From NCBI GenBank assembly GCA_963749115.1, contig CAVVLP010000010.1, positions 124,001 to 188,000 on the forward strand: a stretch of DNA of 64,000 bases, read 5' to 3'. Position 1 is the stretch's first letter. The number at the start of each line of letters is the position of its first letter. The notes under the pieces were generated by a model. The model saw only the letters and a program-made list of their open reading frames with translations, searched no databases and had not been told where the DNA came from. The position numbers and the translations under genes were made by a program. The DNA comes from SZUA-36 sp963749115. GTDB lineage: Bacteria; Pseudomonadota; Gammaproteobacteria; Xanthomonadales; SZUA-36. Positions 47,983 through 58,188 of this stretch are shown here, in pieces.

Positions 47983-48343
47983 CGATAATCCCGAGGGCAG
48001 CATGTACCCATTCCCACGGAAAATCCTGATGTATGCCATGGATAACAATATCGCAATGGCACAGCAGGTCCTGGATGACTGGCTGGCCAACGGCGAGGTG
48101 GAGGACCTGTCGCTGTTGCGCATTTATGCCGCGATGGGCAACCGCGAAAAAGCCAACCAGACGGCCAGTAACATGGACGAACGTTTCGGCGGCACCTTCC
48201 TGTTACAGGAAGCGGTCGGCGTATGCATGTGCGGTGCACCGTTTGACCTCGACGTAACACCGAATTACAAAAAGCGACTTGAGGAAGCCGGTTTCCAGTG
48301 GCCGCCGATCGCGCCCTTGAAATACCCGGCCAAGGACTGGTGA
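47945..48343 (+). pseudogene. C-terminal relic of a lost T11-like paralogue
   Basis: Starting at ATGHYQDDPDMADDNPEGS the frame reads a second copy of the T11 end: MYPFPRKILMYAMDNN, YAAMGNREKANQTASNMDERF, CGAPFDLDVTPNYKKRLEEAGF and W-P-P. It aligns with T11 from its LASGNNHDALDLYAPNPEGS stretch onward. It has no anchor or TolB-like domain and is joined directly to the T11 tail, as expected from a deletion between two neighbouring tail-C genes that removed most of the second one. An ATG at 47975 is present, but a functional start is doubtful. Its TGA overlaps the T12 ATG. Confidence 0.8.
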
Positions 48344-50256
48344 TGAGCTTATTTAACGAACTCAAACGCCGCAACGTATTCCGCGTAGGTTTTGCCTACG
48401 CCGTGGTCGGCTGGCTGGTGATACAGGTCGCTGACCTGGCACTGGAAAACTTTGGTGCACCCGGCTGGGTGATGAAAACCCTGATATTTTTTGTGTTAAT
48501 CGGTTTTGTCTTGTCGCTGTTTATCGCCTGGGCTTACGAGTTAACCCCCGAGGGAATCAAACGGGCAGAAGATGTCGACCCGAATCAATCGGTCACTCAT
48601 GCAACCGGACGCAAGCTGGATCGCCTGGTGATTATTGTTCTGCTTCTGGCTGTGGGTATGCTGCTTTTTGAGCGTTTTTGGGTAAAACCAACGACCGGGT
48701 CACCAGCCATCACGACTCAAACAACTCAAGCACCCGCGGCAACCACACAAAGCTCTGCTTCGGATTCAGTCAATAGCGATTCCGAAAAAGATACCCCGGC
48801 TACGTCTGATGAACCTTCAGTGGCAGTACTCCCCTTTGTAAACATGAGTTCCGATCCGGAGCAGGAATATTTCTCCGACGGTATATCCGAGGAAATCCTC
48901 AACGTGCTCACCCGCATTCCTAACCTGAAGGTCGCGGCACGTACATCGTCATTCCAGTTCAAGGGCAAAAACCTCGATATCGCCGATATCGGCAAACAAC
49001 TGCAGGTCAATCACCTGCTGGAAGGCAGCGTACGCAAAGCCGGTAATACCCTGAGAATCACAGCCCAGTTGGTCGAGACGGATAGCGGTTTTCACCTGTG
49101 GTCAGAAACCTTCGACCGCAGTCCGGAAGATGTTTTTGCGATCCAGGATGAAATCGCAGCAGCCATCGCCAAAGAGCTGCGCACACTTCTCACCGGTGAG
49201 ATCAGTACAAGTAGTACGCCCATCGATATGCAGGCCTACGAGCTCTACCTTAAGGGCCGCGGGCTGGTTGCACACCGCAGGGAGGCTGCACTTTTCGAAG
49301 GTATTGATGCGCTGAAGTCAGCCATTGAAATCGAACCAAATTACGCGCCAGCCCTGGCGACCCTGGCAAAGGCCTACGCCGTTTTACCCTGGTTTTCACA
49401 AAGAATCCCGGCTGGACAGGCACGCGAACAAGCACGTGAATGGGCCAGCAAATCCCTTGAGTTTGATCCTGAGAACATTGAAGCGCTGGCTGTACTTGCA
49501 ATCGTGTTCAGTGAAGTTGATTTGAACTTTTCAGGTGCGTTGGAACTACTCGAAAAGGCGGTAAGCCTGAACCCAGGAAGTGTTGCAGCAAATAATTTTC
49601 TTGGTGACCTGTCCAGCCGCACGGGAGACCTGGCCAAGGCCCTGAAGTATGAATCACGATCAGCAGAACTGGATCCACTTGCACCGGTACATTTAACCGA
49701 CCTGGCCAATGTCTACATATTATCCGGCGAATATAACAAGGTGATTCAACTCGCAAATCGGGCCCTGTCACTGGACCCTGCTTTTTCACATGCCCACCAG
49801 CACCTTGCTGATGTCTATTTCATCCTGGGTGACCTGGAGCAATTGACCCGCGCAATACAGGCAGCCGAAGAGGCACAAGGTGATTTCACAGGTCTTATTG
49901 ATGGTATGAATTTGGCACTTGAGTTTGCCCGGGGAAATCGTACCCAGGCTGAAACAACTCTCAAGGAAAGAGTGGCATTGGCAAAGGCCAACCAGTTACC
50001 CGCATCGTTCGTTGCTTTTGAGGCCGCTCAGCTGGGTTATTTCGACATTGCCGGTGACTTGCTTTTACAAGCCTATCGTGAAAAAGACGGAACCTGGATA
50101 TTTCCTGTCTGGATACGTATGCCGGAGCAGGCACCCGACAGCGAATCCTGGCAGGAATTCTGGCGTCAGCCCGGTGTGAAAGAACTGGCTGACCTGCGCC
50201 GCCGCAATGGCCTTAACCCGCACGCGCCGACATTTGGCAGCGGAGCAAAACAGTGA
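48343..50256 (+). CDS. T12: 3TM-TolB-like-TPR protein
   Basis: The gene is intact at 637 residues, with the ATG in a TGATG overlap. The anchor is a divergent type: FAWAFEM is replaced by IAWAYEL, and the conserved loop reads AEDVDPNQSV. The linker is threonine/serine/alanine-rich (TTQTTQAPAATTQSSASDS) and without a palindrome. The TolB-like domain (about residues 163-290) has the common PEQEYFSDGISEEILNVLTR and SFQFKGKNLDIADIGKQL. TPR units include LKSAIEIEPNYAPALATLAKAY and LANRALSLDPAFSHAHQHLA. It ends with FWRQPGVKELADLRRRNGL, without the cysteine tail. The stop overlaps the T13 GTG. Confidence 0.9.
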   Translation: MSLFNELKRRNVFRVGFAYAVVGWLVIQVADLALENFGAPGWVMKTLIFFVLIGFVLSLFIAWAYELTPEGIKRAEDVDPNQSVTHATGRKLDRLVIIVLLLAVGMLLFERFWVKPTTGSPAITTQTTQAPAATTQSSASDSVNSDSEKDTPATSDEPSVAVLPFVNMSSDPEQEYFSDGISEEILNVLTRIPNLKVAARTSSFQFKGKNLDIADIGKQLQVNHLLEGSVRKAGNTLRITAQLVETDSGFHLWSETFDRSPEDVFAIQDEIAAAIAKELRTLLTGEISTSSTPIDMQAYELYLKGRGLVAHRREAALFEGIDALKSAIEIEPNYAPALATLAKAYAVLPWFSQRIPAGQAREQAREWASKSLEFDPENIEALAVLAIVFSEVDLNFSGALELLEKAVSLNPGSVAANNFLGDLSSRTGDLAKALKYESRSAELDPLAPVHLTDLANVYILSGEYNKVIQLANRALSLDPAFSHAHQHLADVYFILGDLEQLTRAIQAAEEAQGDFTGLIDGMNLALEFARGNRTQAETTLKERVALAKANQLPASFVAFEAAQLGYFDIAGDLLLQAYREKDGTWIFPVWIRMPEQAPDSESWQEFWRQPGVKELADLRRRNGLNPHAPTFGSGAKQ

Positions 50257-52097
50257 GTTTTTTCAATGAACTGAAACGTCGAAACGTCTTCAAGGTCGGT
50301 GTTGCCTATGCGGTGGCATCCTGGCTGTTGTTGCAGATCATTGACCTGGTATTGGAGAACATCAATTCACCGGACTGGGTTATGCAGGTATTTATGCTGT
50401 TCCTGGCAGTCGGATTCCCAATTGCCATCATTGTCGCATGGGCGTTTGAGATGACCCCGGATGGCGTCAAGTTGCAAAAGAATGTTGACCCGAACCAATC
50501 CATCAACCGGCATACCGGGCACCAGCTTAACCGAGGCATTATCATGATCCTATCCATGGCGATCGTGTTACTGCTTACCGACCGTTTCCGCGATGAGATT
50601 TTTGGTGCGCCTGAAGCGGAAGAGGTGAAAACGGAAATCACCAGTCGCGCGGCTGATGACCAGGCTGATGCCGATATATCCATCGCGGTGCTGCCTTTCC
50701 GTGACATGAGTGCCGCCCAGGATCAGTCCTATTTCGGTGAAGGTATTGCCGAAGAGTTACTGAATGCGCTGGTTAAAGTGGACGGCCTGGATGTCGCTTC
50801 ACGTACTTCAACATTTTCACTGGCCGGTGAAAAACTGGATATTCCCGCCATTGCCGCGCGTCTTGGTGTCAATCACATACTGGAAGGCAGTATCCGAACA
50901 TCCGGGCAGCAGGTACGTGTCACCGCGCAGTTGATCCAGGTGAGCAAGGATGTACATTTGTGGTCGGAAACCTACGATGGTTCGCTGGATGATATTTTCA
51001 AAATCCAGGATGAGATCACCGGCAAGATCACCGATGCCTTGAAGTTGCAACTGGGTAGCGGAGATTTGACCTCATCATCCGACGTGCTGACCAGTAACGC
51101 GGAAGCCTACCAACTGTACCTGCAGGGCCGTCACCTCTGGCGGCAACGCAATGCTGCCTCCATCAATGAGGCCATCCGGCTTTTCAAGCAGGCCGTTGAA
51201 CTGGACCCCGGTTTCTCCCGGGCCTGGTCAAACCTGGCGGTCGCCTATCTCAATCAACCGGACTATGACCGTTCATACGATCCGGAAGAAGGCATGGAAC
51301 GTGGCCTGATGGCTGCGGAAAAAGCGTTGGCGATCACGCCACAATCTACCGAGGCATTGATCATCAAGGCAAATTACAACCTTGATCACTGTAATGTAGC
51401 GGAATCAGCACGCTTGTACGAAACAGCCATCGGCTTGAACCCCGATGATCCGACCGCGCACCATTGGTACGCCATTTTGCTATCAATGGCGGGTCGCATG
51501 AACCTGGCGTTAGAACATATCGAAAAGGCGAAAAATATCGATCCGCTGATTTCAGCGGTCATTGCGATTGAAGCCAACATTTACAAAATCCTTGGAGACT
51601 ACGCCAAGGCGGAGGCGTTAACACGCGCAGCAGCTTCCCTGGGGTTATTTGGCGGCTCCCTTCACCAGCTTGGTTCAGTTTATTTGCTGTCCGGAGAAAC
51701 TGAAAAGGGTAAAGCCCTGATTGAAGCCGGGTGGACCGGTGAAGACCCGACACAGACAGTTACGCGTCAATTGTTTTTGCAGGCTCTGGATGACCCGGAA
51801 AAACAAAAAGTCTTCGAGCAGCATATTGGAAAGGCCGGCAACACCTATTCATACACAACCGCCGACAATATTGGGTACCTTGCACTGCTGGGCTCAGACT
51901 ATGTCTTTGAATACCAGTCAGATGCGGAATGCGTATTGATTGATACTTCAGTATGGTTTGAATCGTTCCGGGAGCAACGTAAAACACCCGGGTTTTTCGA
52001 CATGATGGAACGCGCCGGCATGGTGGAATACTGGCGTGAGTTCGGCTGGCCGGATGATTGTGCTTCGCTGGATCAAACCCTGGCGGAGTGCCCATAG
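50253..52097 (+). CDS. T13: 3TM-TolB-like-TPR protein, tail A
   Basis: The gene is intact at 614 residues, starting at a GTG inside the T12 stop. The loop reads QKNVDPNQSINRHTGHQLN, so with T12 it shares the D-P-N-Q-S variant. The linker is short and acidic. The TolB-like domain (about residues 143-275) is the most divergent: FRDMSAAQDQSYFGEGIAEE in place of the usual SDGI, SRTSTFSLAGEKLDIPAIA, and EGSIRTSGQQVRVTAQL. TPRs include FKQAVELDPGFSRAWSNLAVAY and YETAIGLNPDDPTAHHWYAI. The end is MVEYWREFGWPDDC with a last A-E-C-P, a variant of tail A. Nine bases separate it from T14. Confidence 0.9.
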   Translation: MSFFNELKRRNVFKVGVAYAVASWLLLQIIDLVLENINSPDWVMQVFMLFLAVGFPIAIIVAWAFEMTPDGVKLQKNVDPNQSINRHTGHQLNRGIIMILSMAIVLLLTDRFRDEIFGAPEAEEVKTEITSRAADDQADADISIAVLPFRDMSAAQDQSYFGEGIAEELLNALVKVDGLDVASRTSTFSLAGEKLDIPAIAARLGVNHILEGSIRTSGQQVRVTAQLIQVSKDVHLWSETYDGSLDDIFKIQDEITGKITDALKLQLGSGDLTSSSDVLTSNAEAYQLYLQGRHLWRQRNAASINEAIRLFKQAVELDPGFSRAWSNLAVAYLNQPDYDRSYDPEEGMERGLMAAEKALAITPQSTEALIIKANYNLDHCNVAESARLYETAIGLNPDDPTAHHWYAILLSMAGRMNLALEHIEKAKNIDPLISAVIAIEANIYKILGDYAKAEALTRAAASLGLFGGSLHQLGSVYLLSGETEKGKALIEAGWTGEDPTQTVTRQLFLQALDDPEKQKVFEQHIGKAGNTYSYTTADNIGYLALLGSDYVFEYQSDAECVLIDTSVWFESFREQRKTPGFFDMMERAGMVEYWREFGWPDDCASLDQTLAECP

Positions 52098-52106
52098 GAG
52101 ACGTAT

Positions 52107-54246
52107 ATGAGCTTTTTTGAAGAACTGAAAAGAAGAAACGTTTTCCGCGTGGGTATCGCCTACGCCGTATCCGCCTGGATTTTGTTGCAGGTGGTCGACC
52201 TGGTGTTGGAAAACATCGAGGCCCCGCCAATGGTAATGCAAGTTTTTATGCTGGCGCTGGCCGTGGGTTTTCCAATCGCATTGATTTTCGCCTGGGCTTT
52301 CGAGATTACACCCGAGGGCGTCAAGCTGGAAAAGGATGTCGATCGCAGTAAATCCATCGCTCGTGAAACCGGTCAGAAGATGAACCGTCATATCATCATC
52401 GCACTGAGTATAGCGGTGGTCTTTTTGCTGGTGGACCGTTTCATCCCGGATAAAAATACCGATCCTCAGCCTGTAACAGAAAAAGTTGAGAATACCCAAG
52501 ACCTGGCCTCAGTGGCTGAAACAACAGATAAATCGATTGCCGTACTGCCTTTCGTCAATATGAGCTCGGATCCGGAGCAGGAATATTTTGCCGATGGCAT
52601 ATCTGAGGAAATCCTCAACGCACTGGCTGGTGTCAGCGAGTTAAAAGTCGCGGGCCGTACGTCTTCATTTGCTTTCAAAGGCAAAAATGAGGACCTGCTC
52701 GCGATTGGAAAAGTGCTGCGTGTGAACCATATCCTGGAAGGCTCGGTGCGCAAATCCGGCAACCGTGTTCGCATCACCGCCCAGTTGATCAAGGTCGATG
52801 ACGGTTTCCACATGTGGTCCGAGACCTGGGACCGTGAACTGGACGATATCTTTGTTATCCAGGACGAAATTTCCACCGCCATCCTGGCTCAAATGAAAAC
52901 ACAGTTGCTGGGCGGGCAACAAACGCAAACGGCTTCGACCGACCCGAGGGCCTATGAACTCTACCTGCTTGCCAAGCAACGTATTTATGACCGAAACAAG
53001 GCCAGCCTGGAGATGGCCGAAAAACTGTTGATTGAAGCCACCACCATCGACCCCACGTACGCTTCCGCTTTTGCACAATTGGGAATCACCTACAATTTGT
53101 CTGCGGACGACGCTTACGGCTCAATACCCGTGGCAATTGCAAAGGAAAAATCAAAATTTAACCTGAACAAGGCCCTACAACTGGACCCGGAAAATGCTGA
53201 AGCATTATCAGGCATGGGTTTGTTTGTTGCGCACCCATGAACTGGACTACCAAAAAGCCATTACCTTGCTGGAAAAGGCAATAGCCATAAACCCCAACAT
53301 GACGGATGCCAATACCTGGCTCGCCAGCGCACTGGACAGGACGGGTAAAATCCAGGCCAGTTTTGAATTACGCAAGCAAACGTTTGAACGTGACCCTTTG
53401 CATGCACCTACGTTTGGCAATCTGGAGCAAAAGTACATGATTTTGGGGCAACCCGAGCAAGCACTGAAAATGCTTGAAGGTCTGCGGGCGTATTTACCCG
53501 ATGACGCACAACTCATGGGAGATTTCGGGCAGGTCTACCTTATGAGCGGCCACCTGGCCGAAGCACAAAAATACTTCCAGACATCCTTTGAGAAAGAGCC
53601 GCTGAATGTCGTTAACCGTCTCTGGTACGGTTTAAACCTGATGAACTCCCGGCAATACGAGTTAGCCGCCAGTATCGCACCGGACCCCTTGGCTACACTT
53701 GCATTGAGCCGGCTCGGCAGGACAGAAGAGGCGCTGATCCTGGGTAAGAAAGCCATCGATAGCGGGCAGGCTCCAAGTTGGTATTTCCAGGCCCTGGTCG
53801 AAAACGAACGCTATGAAGAATTGATTGGCGTGTTGGAATCCCGTTGGTCAGACCTCGACGATTTCTCCAGGGAACGGCCGGGTATTAGGGGGTATGGTTA
53901 TCGCGCGATGGGGTATATCGCACTGGCTTACCGTATGGTGGGCAATGACCTCAAATTTAATGACGCCATGTCCCGTTTAAGATCTGCACTGGATTCACAA
54001 TTGGCGGAGGGTGCAGATAACGGGCCATTGAGTGTCTCCCAGGCACAGTACGCCATGCTTGTAGATGATCACGATGCTGCCATCGGTTTTCTTGAAAAAG
54101 CGTTTGAGCAGGGTTTTTACCTGGACACCACTAACGAGACGGCTTTCCCCATTTTTAAACCACTTAACGGCGACCCGCGATATGATGCCGCCAAGGCAGG
54201 TATGGAAGCTCGTCTGGAAGAAGAACTCAAAAAGATGGAGATCTGA
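52107..54246 (+). CDS. T14: 3TM-TolB-like-TPR protein, frameshifted
   Basis: AGGAG precedes the ATG. The anchor has AVSAWILLQVVDLVLENIEAPPMVMQ, shared with T15, and the loop KLEKDVDRSKSI. The TolB-like domain (about residues 144-275) has PEQEYFADGISEEILNALAG and HMWSETWDRELDDIF. In the first TPRs the frame breaks at about 53231: GMGLFVA is followed in another frame by THELDYQKAITLLEKAIAINP. Later units include ALKMLEGLRAYLPDDAQLM and AQKYFQTSFEKEPLNVVNR. The end PIFKPLNGDPRYDAAKAGM is the plain TPR form. The joined length is about 713 residues. There is no palindrome. Confidence 0.82.
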
Positions 54247-54291
54247 ATCCCTTGGGTTAAGACATACGAATTTACCGACGGAACCCTCTGA

Positions 54292-56190
54292 ATGAGTTTA
54301 TTTGAAGAGCTAAAAAGAAGAAATGTTTTCCGTGTGGGTATCGCGTATGCCGTATCCGCCTGGATATTGCTTCAGATCGTTGACCTGGTACTGGAAAATA
54401 TCGCGGCACCGGAATGGGTGATGCAGGTATTCATGCTGGCTGTTGCCATCGGTTTTCCGTTCGCCGTGTTGTTTGCCTGGGCTTTCGAGATGACACCGGA
54501 AGGTATCAAGCTTGAAAAAGACGTGGACCGGTCCACGTCCATCACCACTCAAACCGCTCAGAAAATGAACCGGGGAATTATCATCGCACTGGTTATTGCG
54601 GTGGTGCTTTTGCTTGTTGATAAGTTCACACCAGAAACGGTTGAAGACTTGAGTCCCGAGGTTTCGGTGACTACTCAAGATGTCGATTCTTCATCGGCAG
54701 AAGCATCAATCCCGAAAGACACTGAGAAATCTATAGCCGTCCTGCCCTTTGTTGATATGAGCCCAGATGGTGACCAGGCCTATTTTGCCGATGGTATTTC
54801 CGAGGAAATCCTAAATGTCCTGGTCAAAACTCACAGTCTGAAGGTGGCGGGCAGAACCTCATCCTTCCAGTTCCGTGGCCGCACTGAAGACCTGCGGACC
54901 ATCGGTGACCAGCTGGGTGTAGAACATATTCTTGAAGGCTCAATCCGCAAAGCCAATAACCGCGTGCGGATCACTGCCCAGCTTGTTAAAGCCAGTGATG
55001 GTTTTCACCTCTGGTCTGAAACCTATGACCGGGAGTTAACCGACATCTTTGCCATTCAGGACGAAATTGCACGGTCTATCACCAATGCCCTGGCCGTTGA
55101 GCTTGATCTCTCACAAGAGGAACAGAGCCTTGCATCTGCCACCACGAAAAATATGGATGCATACGACCTCTATCTGAGAGCAAAAGGCTTGATCTCGCAA
55201 CGCAGTGATTTTCCGCTTGCTATCAGGCTACTCACGGAAGCAACTGAGCTTGATCCCGATTTTGCTGCCGGCTGGGCAGCAAACGCACAGGCCCACACCC
55301 TGATCGTCTATTACGAAACCGTCGAACGAAAAGAGAATATTGATGCGGCTGAAAGAATGGCCCTGAAAGCATTGGAAATAGACCCGGCAACTTCTTCAGC
55401 TCATTCCGCACTTGGAGACGTTTATCGGGAACGGTACGAGTGGAAGAAAGCCAGGCAAAGCTATCTGCGGGCCCTGGAATTGAACCCCGATGACGTAGAG
55501 GCCAACGAACAGTTTGCCCAGATGCTCTGGCGCACCAGCCATTTCGAAGAGGCACTGGAATATAGTTCGCGCGCTATAGAGCTCGATCCGCTCTCATGGC
55601 TTAATTTGACAGTCCATGCAGCACTCAGGTATGCGATGGGCGACCGAAAGGGCGGATGGAATGACATGAACAGGGCGATGAATATTGGTGGATCCGGTAA
55701 CTTTTTCGCACTGCGTCACCAGATCAACATGGCCATTAGTGACGGCAAAATTGAGAAAGCAATCGAGTTGATGAAAGAACTCTCCAACTCAGAACAAGTA
55801 AATGCTATCTACTACAATACAAAAGCCAGGATCGACGAAATCCTTCCTCTGCTCAGTTCGAGGGAAGACACTCTCACTTTCTTATCAACTCACCTGTCAA
55901 CTGACGCTGACCCCGAAGCAATGGACAATTGGGCCACCGAGTTATTCTGGGCAGCCCATTATGGTGACTATGAACTTGCTGCAGAAATTCTCGACAGAGG
56001 AACCCTGTACGACGAAAAATTGGGTCTCCTGGATACGACATGGTTCAATTATCCGATCATCAGTCCACTGTACAACTCAAGTTCCTACAAGCGCATGATT
56101 AGAAGAATCAAACTCGATGAGTTCTGGCGCGAAAATGGGTTCCCTATCAGCTGCAGACCAATTGGAGAAGATGACTTTGCGTGTAACTAG
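54292..56190 (+). CDS. T15: 3TM-TolB-like-TPR protein, tail A
   Basis: The gene is intact at 632 residues. The anchor is almost the same as T14 at its start, but from the linker onward the protein is the full-length sister of T16. Shared markers are VDMSPDGDQAYFADGISEE, LVKTHSLKVAGRTSSFQFR, EGSIRKANNRVRITAQL and DRELTDIFAIQDEIAR. Repeats include LLTEATELDPDFAAGWAANA and YLRALELNPDDVEANEQFAQ. The end is EFWRENGFPISCRPIGEDDF with a final cysteine, tail A. T15 thus joins a T14-like anchor to a T16-like body, a sign of exchange between neighbours. Confidence 0.9.
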   Translation: MSLFEELKRRNVFRVGIAYAVSAWILLQIVDLVLENIAAPEWVMQVFMLAVAIGFPFAVLFAWAFEMTPEGIKLEKDVDRSTSITTQTAQKMNRGIIIALVIAVVLLLVDKFTPETVEDLSPEVSVTTQDVDSSSAEASIPKDTEKSIAVLPFVDMSPDGDQAYFADGISEEILNVLVKTHSLKVAGRTSSFQFRGRTEDLRTIGDQLGVEHILEGSIRKANNRVRITAQLVKASDGFHLWSETYDRELTDIFAIQDEIARSITNALAVELDLSQEEQSLASATTKNMDAYDLYLRAKGLISQRSDFPLAIRLLTEATELDPDFAAGWAANAQAHTLIVYYETVERKENIDAAERMALKALEIDPATSSAHSALGDVYRERYEWKKARQSYLRALELNPDDVEANEQFAQMLWRTSHFEEALEYSSRAIELDPLSWLNLTVHAALRYAMGDRKGGWNDMNRAMNIGGSGNFFALRHQINMAISDGKIEKAIELMKELSNSEQVNAIYYNTKARIDEILPLLSSREDTLTFLSTHLSTDADPEAMDNWATELFWAAHYGDYELAAEILDRGTLYDEKLGLLDTTWFNYPIISPLYNSSSYKRMIRRIKLDEFWRENGFPISCRPIGEDDFACN

Positions 56191-56238
56191 GATAATAATT
56201 GATGGGCACTACACTGCGGAAATCTTTTGGGGGCACGC

Positions 56239-58149
56239 TTGAGCTTTTTTGAAGAACTCAAGCGCCGTAACGTATTCCGCGTAGCCTTCGGCTATGCCAT
56301 CACGGCCTGGCTGTTGCTGCAGCTTGTTGACCTGGTGCTGGAAAACGTCAACGCACCGGACTGGGTGATGCAGGTATTTATGCTGGCGCTACTCATCGGG
56401 TTCCCATTGGCGGTTTTCTTTGCCTGGGCCTTTGAGATGACACCAGAGGGTGTTAAGCGCGAGTCTGAAGTGGACCGGTCTAAATCCATCGCCCCGCAAA
56501 CCGGCCGAAAAATGAACCGCAACATCATCATTGCGATGGCCCTGGCATTGGCTTATTTCGCCTGGGACAAGTTTTCCGGCCCGGATGTGCAGCCCGCTTC
56601 AATTTCTCAGGAAGTCACCCAATCTGACGGTATTGCCGCGCCTGAGACATTGGACCCGGCCCCAAAGGCGGAAAAATCCATCGCCGTATTACCCTTTGTC
56701 GACATGAGCCCGGATGGCGACCAGGCCTATTTCGCCGATGGAATCTCCGAGGAAATTCTGAATGTATTGGTCAAGACACACAGCCTGAAGGTTGCCGGAC
56801 GTACTTCATCTTTCCAGTTTCGTAACCGCGACGAGGATCTACGCACCATCGGGGAAAAACTGGGTGTCGCAAACATCCTGGAAGGCTCGATCCGCAAAGC
56901 CAATAACCGTGTACGCATTACGGCACAGTTGGTCACTGCCAGCGATGGTTTCCATCTGTGGTCGGAATCCTATGACCGTGAGCTGACCGATATCTTCGCT
57001 ATCCAGGACGAGATCGCGCGCGCTATCACCAGTGCACTGGCCATCGAGCTGAACCTGACTGACGCCGGGCAAAGTCTCGTTTCAGCCAGTACCGGCAACA
57101 TGGAAGCCTATGACCGTTACCTGGAAGGCAGGGGCTTGATCGCTCAACGTCTCGACTTTCCACGTGCCATTCAATTGCTTGATGAAGCCACCAAAATGGA
57201 CCCGGATTTCGCCGAAGGCTGGGCAGCCAATGCACAGGCGAATGCACTTTCCATTTATTACTTCGCCAGCAACACTACCGAAACCCTGCAATTGGCCGAA
57301 TCCATGGCCAACAAGGCGCTTGAGCTCGACCCGACCCTGTCAATGGCGCACTCCGTGCTGGGGGATATCTATCGGGACCGCTTCGAATGGATGAAGGCAA
57401 AAGACAGCTACCTGCGTGCACTGGCCCTGAACCCGGATGACATTGAGGCCAATGAACAGTACGGCCAGATGTTATGGCGGGCCAACTATTTCGACGAAGC
57501 ACTCAAATACAGTATGCGAGCGGCTGAACTCGACCCCCTTTCCAAGCTCAACCTGACTGTCAACGCAGGCATACGTTATGCGACGGGTGACAAAACGGGT
57601 GGGTGGGCCGATATCAGTAAAGTTCTGCAAATGAGTGGCAGCAAAGCAAATCTCGATTTTCAATTGCAACACGCGATCAACATGGCGCTCTCTGACAGTG
57701 AGCTTCAAAAAGCGATTGAACTGACAATTGACTTTGCCAACCTCCAAATGGTGCAAGCCAACGATGCCGTGATAACGGCTCACTACGGGGAACTGGTCAA
57801 ATATCTGCATTCAAGGGAGGACACCCTATCCTTCCTTTCGGCCTCGAAATACGGCATCGTTTCACCATGGATCAACATGTATTGGGTGATCGACGTTTTC
57901 TGGGCAGCCTATTACGAAGACTATGACCTGGCCGGGAGGATCATGGAAGCAAGCACTACCCGTGACTATCAATTGGGCATGCTGGATACCACCTTAATCA
58001 ATTTCCCGTTCCTGGGTCCGATGCACAATTCCGGGGTATATAAACGACTGGCCAGAAAAATCAATCTGGACGATTTCTGGCACGAAAACGGCTTTCCACC
58101 TTATTGCCAGCCGATTGGAGAGGATGATTTTGCGTGCAAGCAGGATTAA
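56239..58149 (+). CDS. T16: 3TM-TolB-like-TPR protein, tail A, TTG start
   Basis: A TTG at 56239 gives the conserved S-F-F-E-E-L-K-R-R-N-V-F-R-V start and has GGGGG upstream; 636 residues, intact. The anchor (FGYAITAWLLLQLVDLVLENVNAPDW, KRESEVDRSKSIAP) matches T18 rather than T15, while the TolB-like and TPR regions match T15. Repeats include LLDEATKMDPDFAEGWAANA and YLRALALNPDDIEANEQYGQ. The end is DFWHENGFPPYCQPIGEDDF plus cysteine, tail A. The leader GGGGGCACGC before the TTG is shared with T18. Confidence 0.88.
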   Translation: MSFFEELKRRNVFRVAFGYAITAWLLLQLVDLVLENVNAPDWVMQVFMLALLIGFPLAVFFAWAFEMTPEGVKRESEVDRSKSIAPQTGRKMNRNIIIAMALALAYFAWDKFSGPDVQPASISQEVTQSDGIAAPETLDPAPKAEKSIAVLPFVDMSPDGDQAYFADGISEEILNVLVKTHSLKVAGRTSSFQFRNRDEDLRTIGEKLGVANILEGSIRKANNRVRITAQLVTASDGFHLWSESYDRELTDIFAIQDEIARAITSALAIELNLTDAGQSLVSASTGNMEAYDRYLEGRGLIAQRLDFPRAIQLLDEATKMDPDFAEGWAANAQANALSIYYFASNTTETLQLAESMANKALELDPTLSMAHSVLGDIYRDRFEWMKAKDSYLRALALNPDDIEANEQYGQMLWRANYFDEALKYSMRAAELDPLSKLNLTVNAGIRYATGDKTGGWADISKVLQMSGSKANLDFQLQHAINMALSDSELQKAIELTIDFANLQMVQANDAVITAHYGELVKYLHSREDTLSFLSASKYGIVSPWINMYWVIDVFWAAYYEDYDLAGRIMEASTTRDYQLGMLDTTLINFPFLGPMHNSGVYKRLARKINLDDFWHENGFPPYCQPIGEDDFACKQD

Positions 58150-58188
58150 ACGTGATGAGTGCACAGAGAAAACCCAAGGGAGGCGTTC

